DNA of 28,328 nucleotides, taken from NCBI GenBank assembly GCA_000969725.1, contig JXSR01S073286.1. One strand, 5' to 3'. The notes below the pieces were generated by a model. That model had not been told where the DNA came from. It searched no databases and saw nothing but the letters and a program-made list of their open reading frames with translations. The DNA comes from Ophiothrix spiculata. Its lineage: Eukaryota > Echinodermata > Ophiuroidea > Amphilepidida > Ophiotrichidae. Every line of letters starts with the position of its first letter. Positions within the stretch are counted from its first letter, which is position 1. Both the position numbers and the translations under genes were made by a program. Below are positions 10,335 to 19,824 of the stretch, piece by piece.

Positions 10335-10586
10335 GTGATGGCTTACCCCGAAAGGGGGGACTTTGAAGATGATATCAATTTTGACTTTTTTCATTTCGTC
10401 AATTGCAGTATTTTGTAAGCTTTAAAATGACCCCTTACTTGTTGAAATTGATCAAGGCGATCAAATTTTACAACAGAAAATCTGCTGGAAATTTTTATGA
10501 TTTTCTTTATTTTTTGCTGCCTATTTTCACCTGTATCTTGAAAAATTTTCTGTCGCAAAGTCCCCATTTTCGGGATGAGTCGTCAC
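10335..10586. mobile_element. 252-bp MITE with 31-bp TIRs and 4-bp TSD (ATTT), copy A only
   Basis: Left terminus 10335-10365 (starts GTGATGGCTTACCCCG) pairs with right terminus 10556-10586 (ends CGGGATGAGTCGTCAC), 25 of 31 positions complementary. The element is flanked by ATTT at 10331-10334 and 10587-10590. Copy B shows the exact empty site GCTGAAATTTATCAG with a single ATTT (25654-25657), which proves the boundaries. The interior encodes nothing recognisable, so this is a non-autonomous cut-and-paste element. Confidence 0.9.
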
Positions 10587-11004
10587 ATTTATCAGTTTGA
10601 AACAATTATGAAAGTACCGTTGTATCTTTATTTTTTAAGATTTCATAATTATGTTGTGGGCTTTAATCAGAAATATTCAAATTCTTCAGTCATTAGACAG
10701 CACATCGAATACTAGTTTACCTGGATGGGATATTCGTGCACTTATACGATCCCAGAATGCAAATAGCAGTAAATCAAATAGCAAAAAGTGACATGGACTA
10801 GACTTTAATGCAGCATTTAATCAATGATATTATTATAGTTGTTATTTGATGGATTATGAACATGCTGATATTGCTTGGTAATTAACAGCTGTTTTGATTG
10901 ATGCGTGTGCAAAGAATATGGAACAATATTGATGATGATGGAATGATAAGAAACTGAGTTTTCCTTGTGACGGAATATTTAATGGCCGGGATGGAAATTT
11001 GGCC

Positions 11005-11007
<3 letters not shown>

Positions 11008-11039
<32 letters not shown>
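11008..11039 (+). repeat. Poly-C run (32 C) plus CCCCA repeats
   Basis: Thirty-two consecutive C are followed by ACCCC repeats to about 11054. Copy B has only a modest GCCCAATCTCC sequence there and a run of G shortly after. The minus strand would be strongly G-quadruplex-prone. The exact length in the assembly is likely unreliable. Confidence 0.9.
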
Positions 11040-11093
11040 ACCCCACCCCACCCCAAATATTTTAAGAGAGGGTGGTGGGGGCAAAATAACCTT

Positions 11094-11668
11094 TTGACAT
11101 ACTTCTGAATTACAAGCTATAAAAAAATCCTGTTAAAATGAATTCATATAACTCAACAAAAATCATTATATTCATTAAAGTCTGTAGCTGCGGGGGCTTC
11201 GCCTAGACCCAATGGGCCATTGCCCCCTCGATCCCAACGGCACCCTTCACACTCGGTAGCTTCACTCACTTTGCTTCGTCAATTTGTGCCACTCCCCTGC
11301 GTTGAACATCTTTCTAAGCCAATGACATTTACTATGATAAAGCGTTGTTTTACCGCAATTTAGTACAATGAATTTACAGAAAAGATTGATAGAAATGATA
11401 TGTGAAGTGAAATAAACAAACACCTGATAGTTTAAAGTTTGTTGTTGTTGATCTTCTTCGGGGATATTAATAAAAACTATGAAATGTATAGGTAATTGTT
11501 TTAATTTGTTTGTCTGCACCTCAAAATCCAATACTTTCCCCGAGTTCCTGTCCAATGTCTACTATAGTATATATACATCACGTCACTGAATTTGTTAGCC
11601 AATTAGTCGTAAACAATATAGATTATTCACCTTGCTTGTTTTGAAATACTGAAGAAAGAGAGAGAAAA
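11094..11668. other. Copy A-specific block with a candidate minus-strand exon
   Basis: Copy B passes from GGGGGCAAAA directly to ATATAAAAATATAGA, whereas A has about 575 extra bases. It begins with a GC-richer stretch near 11185-11245 (GGGGGCTTCGCC and GCCATTGCCCCC) that resembles dispersed repeat sequence. A similar fragment, CGCCTTCGG followed by CCATTGCCCC, occurs at 22825-22845. The rest is AT-rich and contains the exon candidate at 11424-11558. Block ends show no clear inverted repeat. Confidence 0.5.
11424..11558 (-). other. Candidate 45-codon exon bounded by splice-like sites
   Basis: On the minus strand an acceptor-like CTATAGTAG precedes 135 open bases, which end CAG followed by GTGTTT, a donor-like junction. 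The reading is exactly 45 codons in one frame and includes GKVLDFEVQTNKLKQLPIHF and a PEEDQQQQ stretch. It looks more protein-like than the surrounding AT-rich DNA, but no family is recognised and it has no counterpart in copy B. It may be chance, or part of the inserted element. Confidence 0.2.
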
Positions 11669-12138
11669 AACATATAAAAATATAGATCATTTTATACGAT
11701 AGTAAAGTGTAAATTATATTCATTACTTATAATAAAGGACATGCCGTCAATTAGGCTACAATTTTGACTGTAGATTTCAACAAAAATATGATATATCATG
11801 TTAAGACGGGTAGAAGTGAAGTCAACTTGTTTTCATACCGTAAAGTGCAATCCGTATATCAATTCTTCATTTTCAATATTTTTTAACACGGATATGACAC
11901 GAAGGTTTCGTGATTTATCATTTTCTAGGCCTATAAAAATGCGATTTTTTTGCCACCCATTGCTACACAATTTTCCGTACAAACACCGATTTTAAATGGT
12001 GTTATTTCTAAAAAAACACTTCTGGCACATTTTTTTGACAAACACTTACTTACCGATTTACCTAAAATTTACAAATATGCACAACAACTGTGGGATACCC
12101 GTAACTTTACTTAAACATCTCTTTTCACTTTAAAAGCG

Positions 12139-12190
12139 AAATAATTGATAACTATCTAGCAATTTTCAAACGAGCAAATAATTGATAACT
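12139..12190. repeat. Short direct repeat, AAATAATTGATAACT, 37-bp period
   Basis: The 15-base sequence occurs at 12139-12153 and 12176-12190. Copy B keeps the arrangement in degenerate form (about 27556-27610), so it is ancestral to the duplication. It lies just upstream of the ORF conserved in both copies. Confidence 0.65.
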
Positions 12191-12292
12191 TTCGAACACA
12201 TTCAATCTCTGTTTCAGTAAAGTGCTGCATATCGTGTTCAGATTTCAAGCAAGGATTAGTAATTCAAAACTTCTGAAGCAAGAAGTCGCTTT

Positions 12293-12484
12293 ATGTGTTC
12301 CTTTATTCTATTCCTGTTCGAAAAGGAGACGCCTACTATGGCTCTATCTCTAAACCATGGAAGTTGTAATTCGATTCATTTTAAACAACGGTGCCAATCT
12401 CCAATAAGATGTTCTTGGAATAAAGCAAGTCGATTGTGTTTTATATGTCGAAGTGTTGAGCAAGCCTTATGTTTAAATGTTTGA
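12293..12484 (+). CDS. Small ORF conserved between unit copies (63 aa), copy A
   Basis: This ORF has a counterpart of identical length at 27712-27903. The protein starts MCSF with a hydrophobic ILFLF stretch. It contains SLNHG (residues 19-23), the invariant segment CSWNKASRLC (residues 40-49) and a cysteine-containing C-terminal part (C49, C52, C60). Between the copies I count ten replacement codons, five synonymous codons and no indel, while flanking DNA has indels. An in-frame stop lies at 12260-12262, so the frame cannot be much longer. A pyrimidine tract with TTTCAG at 12217 could be an acceptor, but copy B reads TTTCCG. The substitution ratio gives little sign of purifying selection, so it may not be a gene. 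Confidence 0.25.
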   Translation: MCSFILFLFEKETPTMALSLNHGSCNSIHFKQRCQSPIRCSWNKASRLCFICRSVEQALCLNV

Positions 12485-12850
12485 TACCATAGCTCCTTTC
12501 TGAATCGTTAGTAATCAAAACTGTACAAAGAGTATGTTTACTTGTTAGTTCAAATGTGTGCCGTCAAATCATCATAATGCATATTATTTAAAGCAGTATG
12601 TTTTACTGTCAACCTTTTTAACTGGCATTTTATGAGCTAATACATCACAATATATTTAATAAAATATGTGAATACAATTTCATATTACCCATCTAAAAAA
12701 AACATCTCATTATCATTAAAAGTAAAACAATTAATTTGTCTAATCGTAAACTGAAATCTTGTCAGTATGACATGCCTGTCAGAGAGACATATTTCTATTC
12801 CATAAAGTGGCAATTTGCGAAATATAATGTGAAAGAAAATACTTTATTGG

Positions 12851-13437
12851 CCAATTGGCTGACCATATGATAATTTTGATCAATAATTCCACCTTTTTAC
12901 AGCAAAAATCCTTTATTTGGTCACTAAATTGGTATTATTATCTGCATAGAATTTAAAAAAAAGGTTGTACATGTAAATGTTTATATTTTCTTACGAAAAA
13001 ACTCAAAAATTATTAAAATAAGTGAAGTTGAAAATATATTGTGTTCAATTAGACTTACAATACGTACATATAGTTAAGAATGAAGTAGGAATGTATCTAT
13101 TCTTTTTTTTTTTGCCAGTTTTAAAACGCCCTAGGCGGATGTGCAGTAAAGTAAGTCGATTTCAAGTCATAATGGCAGGCTCAACAATCGATCTATCTTC
13201 CTGACATCAAAACTTATTTATCAGCATGAATTCTTCGAAAGACATTGGAAATAATCTGTTTCGTGGATGCTATTCAGACCCAATTGTAGTTAATAAATTG
13301 TGAGATTGTAACCGATTTTTTTGAAGCATCGATTGCACTTACGTTAGGTAATACTTGTACATAAGTGTATTTAAATGAGATGCTTACCCATGTCAATAAC
13401 CTCCGTAAAGTTGGTTACAATTGTTTAACATTGTTTA
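12851..13437. other. Spacer between the two unit copies; nothing recognised
   Basis: This is AT-rich DNA after the point where copy A stops matching copy B and before the copy B unit begins. It contains a short T-run near 13103-13115 and no convincing ORF, inverted repeat or transposon signature. It either belongs to the 3' part of the unit, with copy B's version lying beyond or replaced at 28285, or is junction sequence of the duplication. Confidence 0.5.
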
Positions 13438-14103
13438 AGGCTTACATATTCTCTACTTCGGTCGATTTATTTTTTTCCTAAAACATATGTATTTTTTTAT
13501 AAGAAACAGTGTTTTGTTATTTTCTATTTGTATCGTAAGGAAAAAACACATGTCAGAATAACAATGTTTAAACATTAGCATCAAGAAGGCCATAACAATT
13601 GTATAATAATGTTATATGAAGTAACATTTTCATTGCTATGTTCTTTGTGTTCATGATTATGTGCTTTTGTGTGTCTTGAACTTGAAATGTAAATAAAAAA
13701 AACCAATAAATATAATGCAAGAGAATATAACATACATGATCTCCGAATTCTGTAAAAGACAGATTAATATTTGTATTTGTATTTATAACAATTCTTAAAA
13801 GATAAGTCATGTCTTAATATTTCGTTATACTACAAATGTCATGTTACAGTGGTATTATGACATAAAGACATATGTCAATGTAATTGATTGCTAGTTTGTA
13901 TGCGTTATGATATCATAATAACCATGATACTAGTCTGGGATGTCATCTTAATGAACATTGATCCACGAAGAAAGAAAGAAGCCGTCATTAATATTTAAAA
14001 TTGAAGACATGATCCTTTTGGATATGTGCATGCATCGTGTTAAAGTAATATTTCTTAAAATGAGAAGATTGGTTGATGGTATAATAATTCAACATTATTT
14101 TTA

Positions 14104-14222
14104 GTTTAAAAAAATAGTAGTCTCCTGTCATCCCTCATTGTTATTTTAATGAACAAACGAGGAAATATGAAAAACATTATTATTTTATATCGATTATGAA
14201 TCTTCTTGGAAAAACTGTCAGA
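14104..14222. other. Copy B-specific spacer replacing A 1320-2002
   Basis: About 119 bases here have no match in copy A, while both flanks do. Nothing is recognised in it. It may be the residue of a deletion that removed the sequence kept in copy A. Confidence 0.4.
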
Positions 14223-14823
14223 AAAAATACGGATTACGTTTTACCTTTGGCCATACCTATTGGTAAACTCTTATGTGGGTCAAGGAATGCACAATCTAAA
14301 GGAAACCTGAACACCGATCAATTTCGTTGACATTCCAAAGTAATTATATATCTGGTTCAGGTTCTTAGCAGGAATAGTTTGCTAAAGGCTTTGCCACAGT
14401 ATGCTAATTAAACAAATTCAGGGAATGCTTACGGAAAAAGTGGCTAAATATATTACTTCAACTCGTCATCTTTACGAAACTTAAGAGTTAAAAGCAATTT
14501 ATTTTTTTTGCAAATTTGGAATAAAATAAAATTAACGCACCACATCATCAGGTACTGACATCTTTGATCAAAAAGTCACAATCGAGTTGTTGAAATTGTA
14601 AGACAAGTTGTTTATTCTTCTTTAATATTGTTACAAAATTTGACTTATTTCAAGGTTTGGTTCAACGGTTTGAATAAAATGCGAATCAAATTCGAAATAT
14701 TAAGTGAAGACTTAATAAGGCTATTGGACTATTAAAATTACTAGTTCCTATTCAAAACTCTAAAGAAGTTAACGTTTTTATGTTAGATTTCGACTTAAAA
14801 AACTACATAAGGGTAATTCCAAA

Positions 14824-15266
14824 GTAACGTTTGTGACCGAAAAATTTGACAATTTTACTTTTAAATGGCCACAGAACCTAGCATAAATATTATATCAACG
14901 AGTTTGTTGTTGATAACGGTGCTCACTGGTGGGATCAAGACATGCATGTGTTTAAAGATTAAAATAGTTTCCAAAATACTGAATAAAGTTCATGTAACGT
15001 TCGGTAACGTTTTTGACCTCGCACGGAAATGGTTTTTTGCTCCAAATGACTTCAAAGTAAAATTTCTCTGACATGTTAGCAATTTTTTTATTGCGCTTTT
15101 CACAGATGATTGGTAACATATTTACAAATAGTTCATAAAAGTGGTAGGAAATTCTATCGTCAGGATTTCTTTAAATGCAATGTTTTGATTGGTAACGTCT
15201 GGTAACGTTTGTGACATTTTGGTGTAACTTTTTGGTAACGTTTGTGACATTTTTGAATGAAAACAT
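14824..15266 (+). repeat. Cluster of GGTAACGTTTGTGAC-like motifs
   Basis: GTAACGTTTGTGACC is at 14824, GTAACGT at 14994, GGTAACGTTTTTGACC at 15003, GGTAACGTC at 15191, GGTAACGTTTGTGACATT at 15201 and again at 15234, with a weaker GGTAACA at 15112. The last two form a 33-base tandem pair. All are in the same orientation within about 440 bases. Such clusters in transposons are often subterminal transposase-binding repeats. That role is inferred here. Confidence 0.7.
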
Positions 15267-15367
15267 GTGCTCATTCATGCACGGGTAGAAAAAAATCAAA
15301 AATTCTGATTAGAAAATACTTTTCACATACCGAGTAACAAACGTATGACTGAAAAAACTGCACATAT

Positions 15368-15518
15368 GTGTACCGCCGCGGCAAAAGGGTCCAGTTGTCG
15401 GCTCGTACATGTTGCTCCTTGTAGCATATCTAATGTATGGTATTTGTATACATCAGATATGCTACAATGAGCAACATGTAGGAGTCGACAACTGGACCCT
15501 TTTGCCGCGACGGTACAC
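15368..15518. mobile_element. 151-bp foldback (hairpin) element, copy 1
   Basis: A near-perfect palindrome: the 71-base left arm (15368-15438) and 71-base right arm (15448-15518) pair with five mismatches around a 9-base loop (GGTATTTGT). It begins GTGTACCGCCGCGG and ends with the complementary GGTACAC. It is flanked by ATAT on both sides (15364-15367, 15519-15522), consistent with a 4-bp target duplication. A second copy at 17935-18085 is 146/151 identical. The GC content is far higher than the surroundings. If transcribed it would form a long stem resembling a small-RNA precursor. Confidence 0.93.
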
Positions 15519-15929
15519 ATATGGTCGAATAAAAAAGCTGATTTTTTTGCTTGAAATCAAAAAAGGTTTAGTTTTCACTGGAATGAGCCATAAGATGTAT
15601 TCGAATCAGGTAGTGCACAGATAATGGATGGATCAATTTCCTTTAAAAAGACACATTATTTTTACAAATATCGGTCGAAAAAACAGTATAATTTTTCAAA
15701 GAAAATATCCTCGACAAAAATCGAAATACCCGAACTTGTGCAAAATTAAAGTAGGTTTAAGAGACAGAGGCAGACTGTTATAGAGAAAAATCATGCGGTA
15801 TACTTCAAACAAGCAATCTCTTATGTTTGAACAAACATATATTACATTAACGCATGTTATCATAATCCCTACCTTAAACATAACATTAAAAACAAAATAA
15901 TTATTGGAATATAACGGTCAACCACCTTG

Positions 15930-16369
15930 TAAAGTAATACTCCTGTAGCTGTTACAGTAGTCTACAAGCTTAATATTCTGAGACAAGTCCTGTCTATCGA
16001 CATGGATCATAAGATGTGAATAGTAAGTGAGTTTCAAGATATTATTTTTATTTCTAGTTTTTGTAGTATGTTATACTTCCTTTAATAATTTTAAAATTGT
16101 TTCATTTAAAACATCCCTTTGTTTCAGGCATATATTAAACACTGTCCAATAACTCTATTGTTTTTTACAGCTTGAGATACATTGTATTTGTATCATAATG
16201 GATATAGAATGATATCAATGCGGGTGGTTATTTCTGCTTGATAATTTAATAACATACATGTAGTACCGTATTAAATTGCTTTAATTTAATAAGTGCTATT
16301 ATTTAATTATTTTTCCCTTCTCTTTTTCTTTTTATTTCAATGACAAACATCGTTTCTTCGCTTCATCAG
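15930..16369 (+). other. Copy B counterpart of the splice-like block
   Basis: This aligns with 2680-3149. It keeps the GTAAGTGAGT donor region at 16023, an acceptor TTTTTTACAG ending at 16170, and ATGACAAACATCG at 16340. That is followed by CTTCATCAG and GTAAGT at 16370. The ten codons before the donor differ from copy A by two replacement changes only and keep length. No downstream exon was identified in either copy. The function, if any, is unknown. Confidence 0.25.
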
Positions 16370-17100
16370 GTAAGTACAATTTTGCTAATAAACACTCACT
16401 AGATAGTAGATTGTATGTATATGTAAATCGAATTTGTGAACGTCTATTCAAAACCAGTCGTAAATAAAGCCTCTTGTCATTTCCACTTTTGTAAATATTT
16501 GCAAAGACCATGTCAATGGATTAAATTGACACCTCAATGAACTTCACTCGATTTTCAGACGTCAAGTTATGGTCCATTAAAGTATAGCTGAGATAAACGC
16601 GTTTAAAGATCAGTAAGTTCTGTATTTTCGATTGATTGTCTCAAAAATATGCAGATTATTTTAGACGCAATGAAATTTTGCTGGTATTTTGTAGCAAGCA
16701 CAAGGATTGTGAATCTTTTGTGAATCAGTTTCGGCAAATTGCGACCTTGACATGGATTTTCACATGTAAAACAAAATGAAGTTTCTTGTATTTACGGGCT
16801 GGACAGCCACATTTTAGATATGACAGCTTATCAAGAATTGAATTTAATACATGTACAGTGTTTCAATTTAAATGTAAAACATACTGGTGGTTTGCTTTTA
16901 CTTTAATTATCACAAAATACGACTTTCTTTCTTTTTTTCGATATTACAAAATTATTGCTCTTTGTGCGATAAATGGTATTGCCGTGTTGCTGGATGAACA
17001 CAAAATGCACTTTCTAATCCAAAAACACCGATATTTCATGGCGTTTTGCAGCGAGGTCATCATTATGCATTAGTGCCTCCAAAGAACTTTACCAGTCGTG

Positions 17101-18522
17101 CACACCGCCCTGGAAGGTTAATATCTAGAAACGTTTTTCGCGGTGTTTAATATTATATTTTAGGCAATTTTTGTCATGGTGAAGCAACTTCCGGTTTCAC
17201 TACCGAAATAAACCGACGGACGAATTTTTAATGTGTTTTTTTTTCACCAACAAACTAAAGCATTAAATGATGAAAAAATGACTTAATTTTGTTTGTAGAA
17301 CTTTAAACTAATTATTTCATCCATAATAAGTTTAAACAATAATGCCACTTTACAAAGGTTGATTTTTATTTCCATTCACCTTATTGGTAATGGTATAGTT
17401 TCGCCATTTTCTATATTTTTTAAGACAAATTTATCCGAATAAATATAAAAATCTATATTGTGCAACATTTTTTATTCATCTATATTACGAAGAACATTAT
17501 ATATATTTTCAATTCAATCCCTTAAAATAATGTTGCACAGAAGAAATTCAGAGAATTTGGCCTCTCTTTTATGTATGTCTGTTCATTTATTTTCGACTAG
17601 ATGCCATGTGGTCTTATCGTGAAGATTCGCATAACTTCGAGCTACTTCGGGTCACGGGATACAGATGCCGTGTGCAAAAACTGTAATCATGTAATTATAT
17701 TAACCAAGGTTGACACCATTCTTCAACACAGACTTTTAAGTTCAATGATTTTAATATCTTGATATGTTCTGACAGCCTCAGCTGCAAAGAGTCTAGATGT
17801 AAATTGACATTATCGTGCATTTTACGCTTCATGACATACAAATAGTATTACACCGGGAAAGGGGTGCGACGGAGTATTCAGAACTGACAATAATATTAAA
17901 TCACATAATTCCAATGCATGATTAGCTCATATTTGTGTACCACCGCGGCAAAAGGGTCCAGTTGTCGGCTCGTACATGTTGCTCCTTGTAGCATATCTAA
18001 TGTATGGTATTTGTATACATCAGATATGCTACGATGAGCAACATGTAGGAGTCGAAAACTGTACCCTTTTGCCGCGGCGGTACACATTTATGACCGAGGT
18101 GTGATATTAAGATCTAAAATAAACCATTGTGCAACATCATGAAATCAATGACATGTCTTTGTAGATCTTTTATAATATACATAACTGCAACTTGAGTTGA
18201 CAATGCGAGTATCATCACTGTATGCCGAAACCGTTTGAATTGCGAAATCGCCTAGTCTTTAAAAAAAAATCTGCAATTGTCAAAAAAAGCTGTATTGAAA
18301 TTCTGAACAAGAAGGTCCTGCTCTGACAATATGACAATGTATAAAATCTTGATACAATGGTTATAATGCAGTTGATATTCAGCCCATACAGTGAACACTT
18401 GAAAGTGCGAGGTCCCCGCAAGGCCCCGGGCATTCCCAGGGCAAGGGTCATTAGTCAATGGAAAAATATTGGGTAAGTTAGCACATCTAGGGAAAAAAGG
18501 GAGAAGCTTCCAGGGCGGTGTG
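17101..18522. mobile_element. 1422-bp non-autonomous DNA transposon with 16-bp TIRs and 9-bp TSDs
   Basis: CACACCGCCCTGGAAG at 17101-17116 is exactly inverted at 18507-18522. CCAGTCGTG flanks both ends (17092-17100 and 18523-18531). Copy A has one related target (near 3930-3940) and no insertion, which supports the boundaries. A 9-bp duplication is typical of Mutator-like (MuDR) elements and possible for Merlin-type ones. Assignment is tentative because no transposase is present. The interior ORFs, including the 114-codon minus ORF crossing the right end, show no transposase motifs. A foldback element is nested at 17935-18085. Confidence 0.9.
17935..18085. mobile_element. 151-bp foldback (hairpin) element, copy 2
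   Basis: The same length, arms (17935-18005 and 18015-18085) and loop as the copy at 15368-15518, differing at five positions. The arms have eight internal mismatches. Three are at positions also mismatched in copy 1's arms, and one more position that mismatches in both copies pairs different bases, so both derive from an already imperfect master. ATTT flanks both sides (17931-17934, 18086-18089), a different target duplicate from copy 1, which shows independent insertion. It is nested inside the transposon at 17101-18522. Confidence 0.93.
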
Positions 18523-18554
18523 CCAGTCGTGTACCAGGAAATGGTCTTCAGTGC

Positions 18555-18772
18555 AAAAACTGACACGCAAGTCAATAGGTCGTAATACGATATCAATAGA
18601 CAAAGGCAAGATACTTGTAATCAGATATAAAAAAATTAACAACGAGAAGTTTACTTGTATTGATTGACCCATCGTATAAAATAACAGCTAGGGGTCATGA
18701 CTCTTAAATTTATATCACCTTTATTGATTGTGGTGTTAGCGCCTTACACATACCCATAAAATCGAATTACCT
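18555..18772. repeat. Older internal duplication, left member (copy B)
   Basis: This is the copy B orthologue of 3962-4178. It lies immediately downstream of the 1422-bp transposon, whose right target duplicate ends at 18531. Its direct-repeat partner is at 19201-19420. Confidence 0.75.
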
Positions 18773-19200
18773 AGTGTCAAGTTACGATTGCGTTTATTTT
18801 TATTTTGTGTGTGTGCGAGAGTCGTGATTTAAACTATAATACTAGTTCAGAATAACATTTGAATTCAAATTTATCACGAAGTACGACATTTTGTATATTG
18901 CACAATTTGTATGGATATCAATATCAACGAGTGCATTAGTTTGGATACGAATGATAAAATTTTAACTTTTTGCAAAGCCATTGTTGTTCATTAAATTATG
19001 CAACAATTATGCATAGAAAATGTAACTATGGGTAAAATCTTGCAACTTATCGGTGATCAATCGTACTTGCATGTATTCTCAGTTCAGTCATTCAAGTAAC
19101 AAAATTATTGGGACATCTTTTACTACTTAGGTAATCATTTAACAAAAGTGAGTCCAAAGCATTCGCTTGTCCATTGCTTGGTAATCTTTTCTCATTGTAT

Positions 19201-19420
19201 AAGAACTGATGGACATGCCAGAAGGTATAAATCTGATATCAATACAAACAACAGAGAACAAGTAATAAGATATAAACATATTACTAGCGGGAAGTTTACT
19301 TTCATTGAACCATCTTGAACAGCTCTTAAACAGCTGCACGTCTTGACTTAACTAATGAATTTATATCACCTTTATTGTTAAGGTAGCACCTTTCACCAAC
19401 CATTCATATTAAATTACCTT
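19201..19420. repeat. Older internal duplication, right member (copy B)
   Basis: This is the copy B orthologue of 4602-4813 and a diverged direct repeat of 18555-18772. The spacing of about 646 bases matches copy A, so the internal duplication already existed in the ancestral unit. Confidence 0.75.
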
Positions 19421-19520
19421 GTCTTTACTAAATGAAAATAATCAAATATAAAGTCAATGTATTTTGTTTTTAATGGCGGACGTTTTAATAAAGTATAATT
19501 AAACGGTTTGTAGTTCTGTG

Positions 19521-19541
19521 TTTGTTTGTTTGTTTGTTTGT
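19521..19541 (+). repeat. (TTTG)n microsatellite
   Basis: Five TTTG units occur at the left edge of a copy B-specific block. Copy A has a non-repetitive TGTGTCTGGTG here. It may mark the end of an inserted element or simple slippage. Confidence 0.85.
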
Positions 19542-19824
19542 TATTCAGCATATGTGGTACAAAGATGAAAACATTGAATATTAACAAAACATACAAAATA
19601 TCATTATCAAAATAACAACTTCCCTGAAAAGGCTTTAAAAAACATACAAAAGCATATAATTTAAATCAGTACCAAAACCAACATATGCTAGGATATGGCC
19701 CATAAAGTCTGTCTACTCTTGCAAACTTATTTCCAATGGGGTCCAACATAAAAAAATCCAAACAAGAGCAACAGTAGTGTCTTGAGAAAATATGGGATTT
19801 CTCTTTCTAGCATGTTCATAGTTC

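Larger units (their letters stand above)
88..12850 (+). repeat. Tandem segmental duplication, copy A
   Basis: This segment aligns in order and orientation with 13438-28285 in at least sixteen blocks. Clear anchors are the shared AAGGCTTACATATTCTCTAC start (89 and 13439), the GTAGCTGTTACAGTAGTCTA block (about 2715 and 15944), the AATTTGGCCGACGCGGTAAA block (about 6581 and 21937) and the AGCGCGTGAATCTGAGTGAT block (about 9463 and 23511). Substitutions and small indels are frequent, so the duplication is old. Gaps are explained largely by copy-specific insertions listed separately. Homology to copy B fades after about 12850. No gene explains the unit's conservation. Confidence 0.95.
14651..15655. 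mobile_element. 1.0-kb copy B-specific insertion with motif cluster and nested foldback element
   Basis: Copy A is nearly continuous at 2425-2440, but copy B has about one kilobase extra. TTATTT occurs on both sides (14645-14650 and 15656-15661) and is a possible target duplication. I see no convincing terminal inverted repeat. The interior holds a cluster of GGTAACG-type motifs (14824-15254) and the 151-bp foldback element (15368-15518). A 68-codon ORF at 14865-15071 has a hydrophobic segment (residues 9-31) but no recognisable similarity, and I do not call it a gene. Confidence 0.55.

Noticed and set aside
10854..11084. Glycine-rich 76-codon minus-strand ORF
   Set aside because: The glycine run is the translated poly-C tract. 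The rest has no support.
15323..15520. Paired ORFs in and around the foldback element (also 15409-15624 and 17896-18087)
   Set aside because: Their similarity comes from both strands of the same palindrome. The reading frames are by-products of the hairpin and not independent proteins.
18252..18596. 114-codon minus-strand ORF at the right end of the 1422-bp transposon
   Set aside because: It crosses the transposon boundary into host sequence and has no transposase motif.
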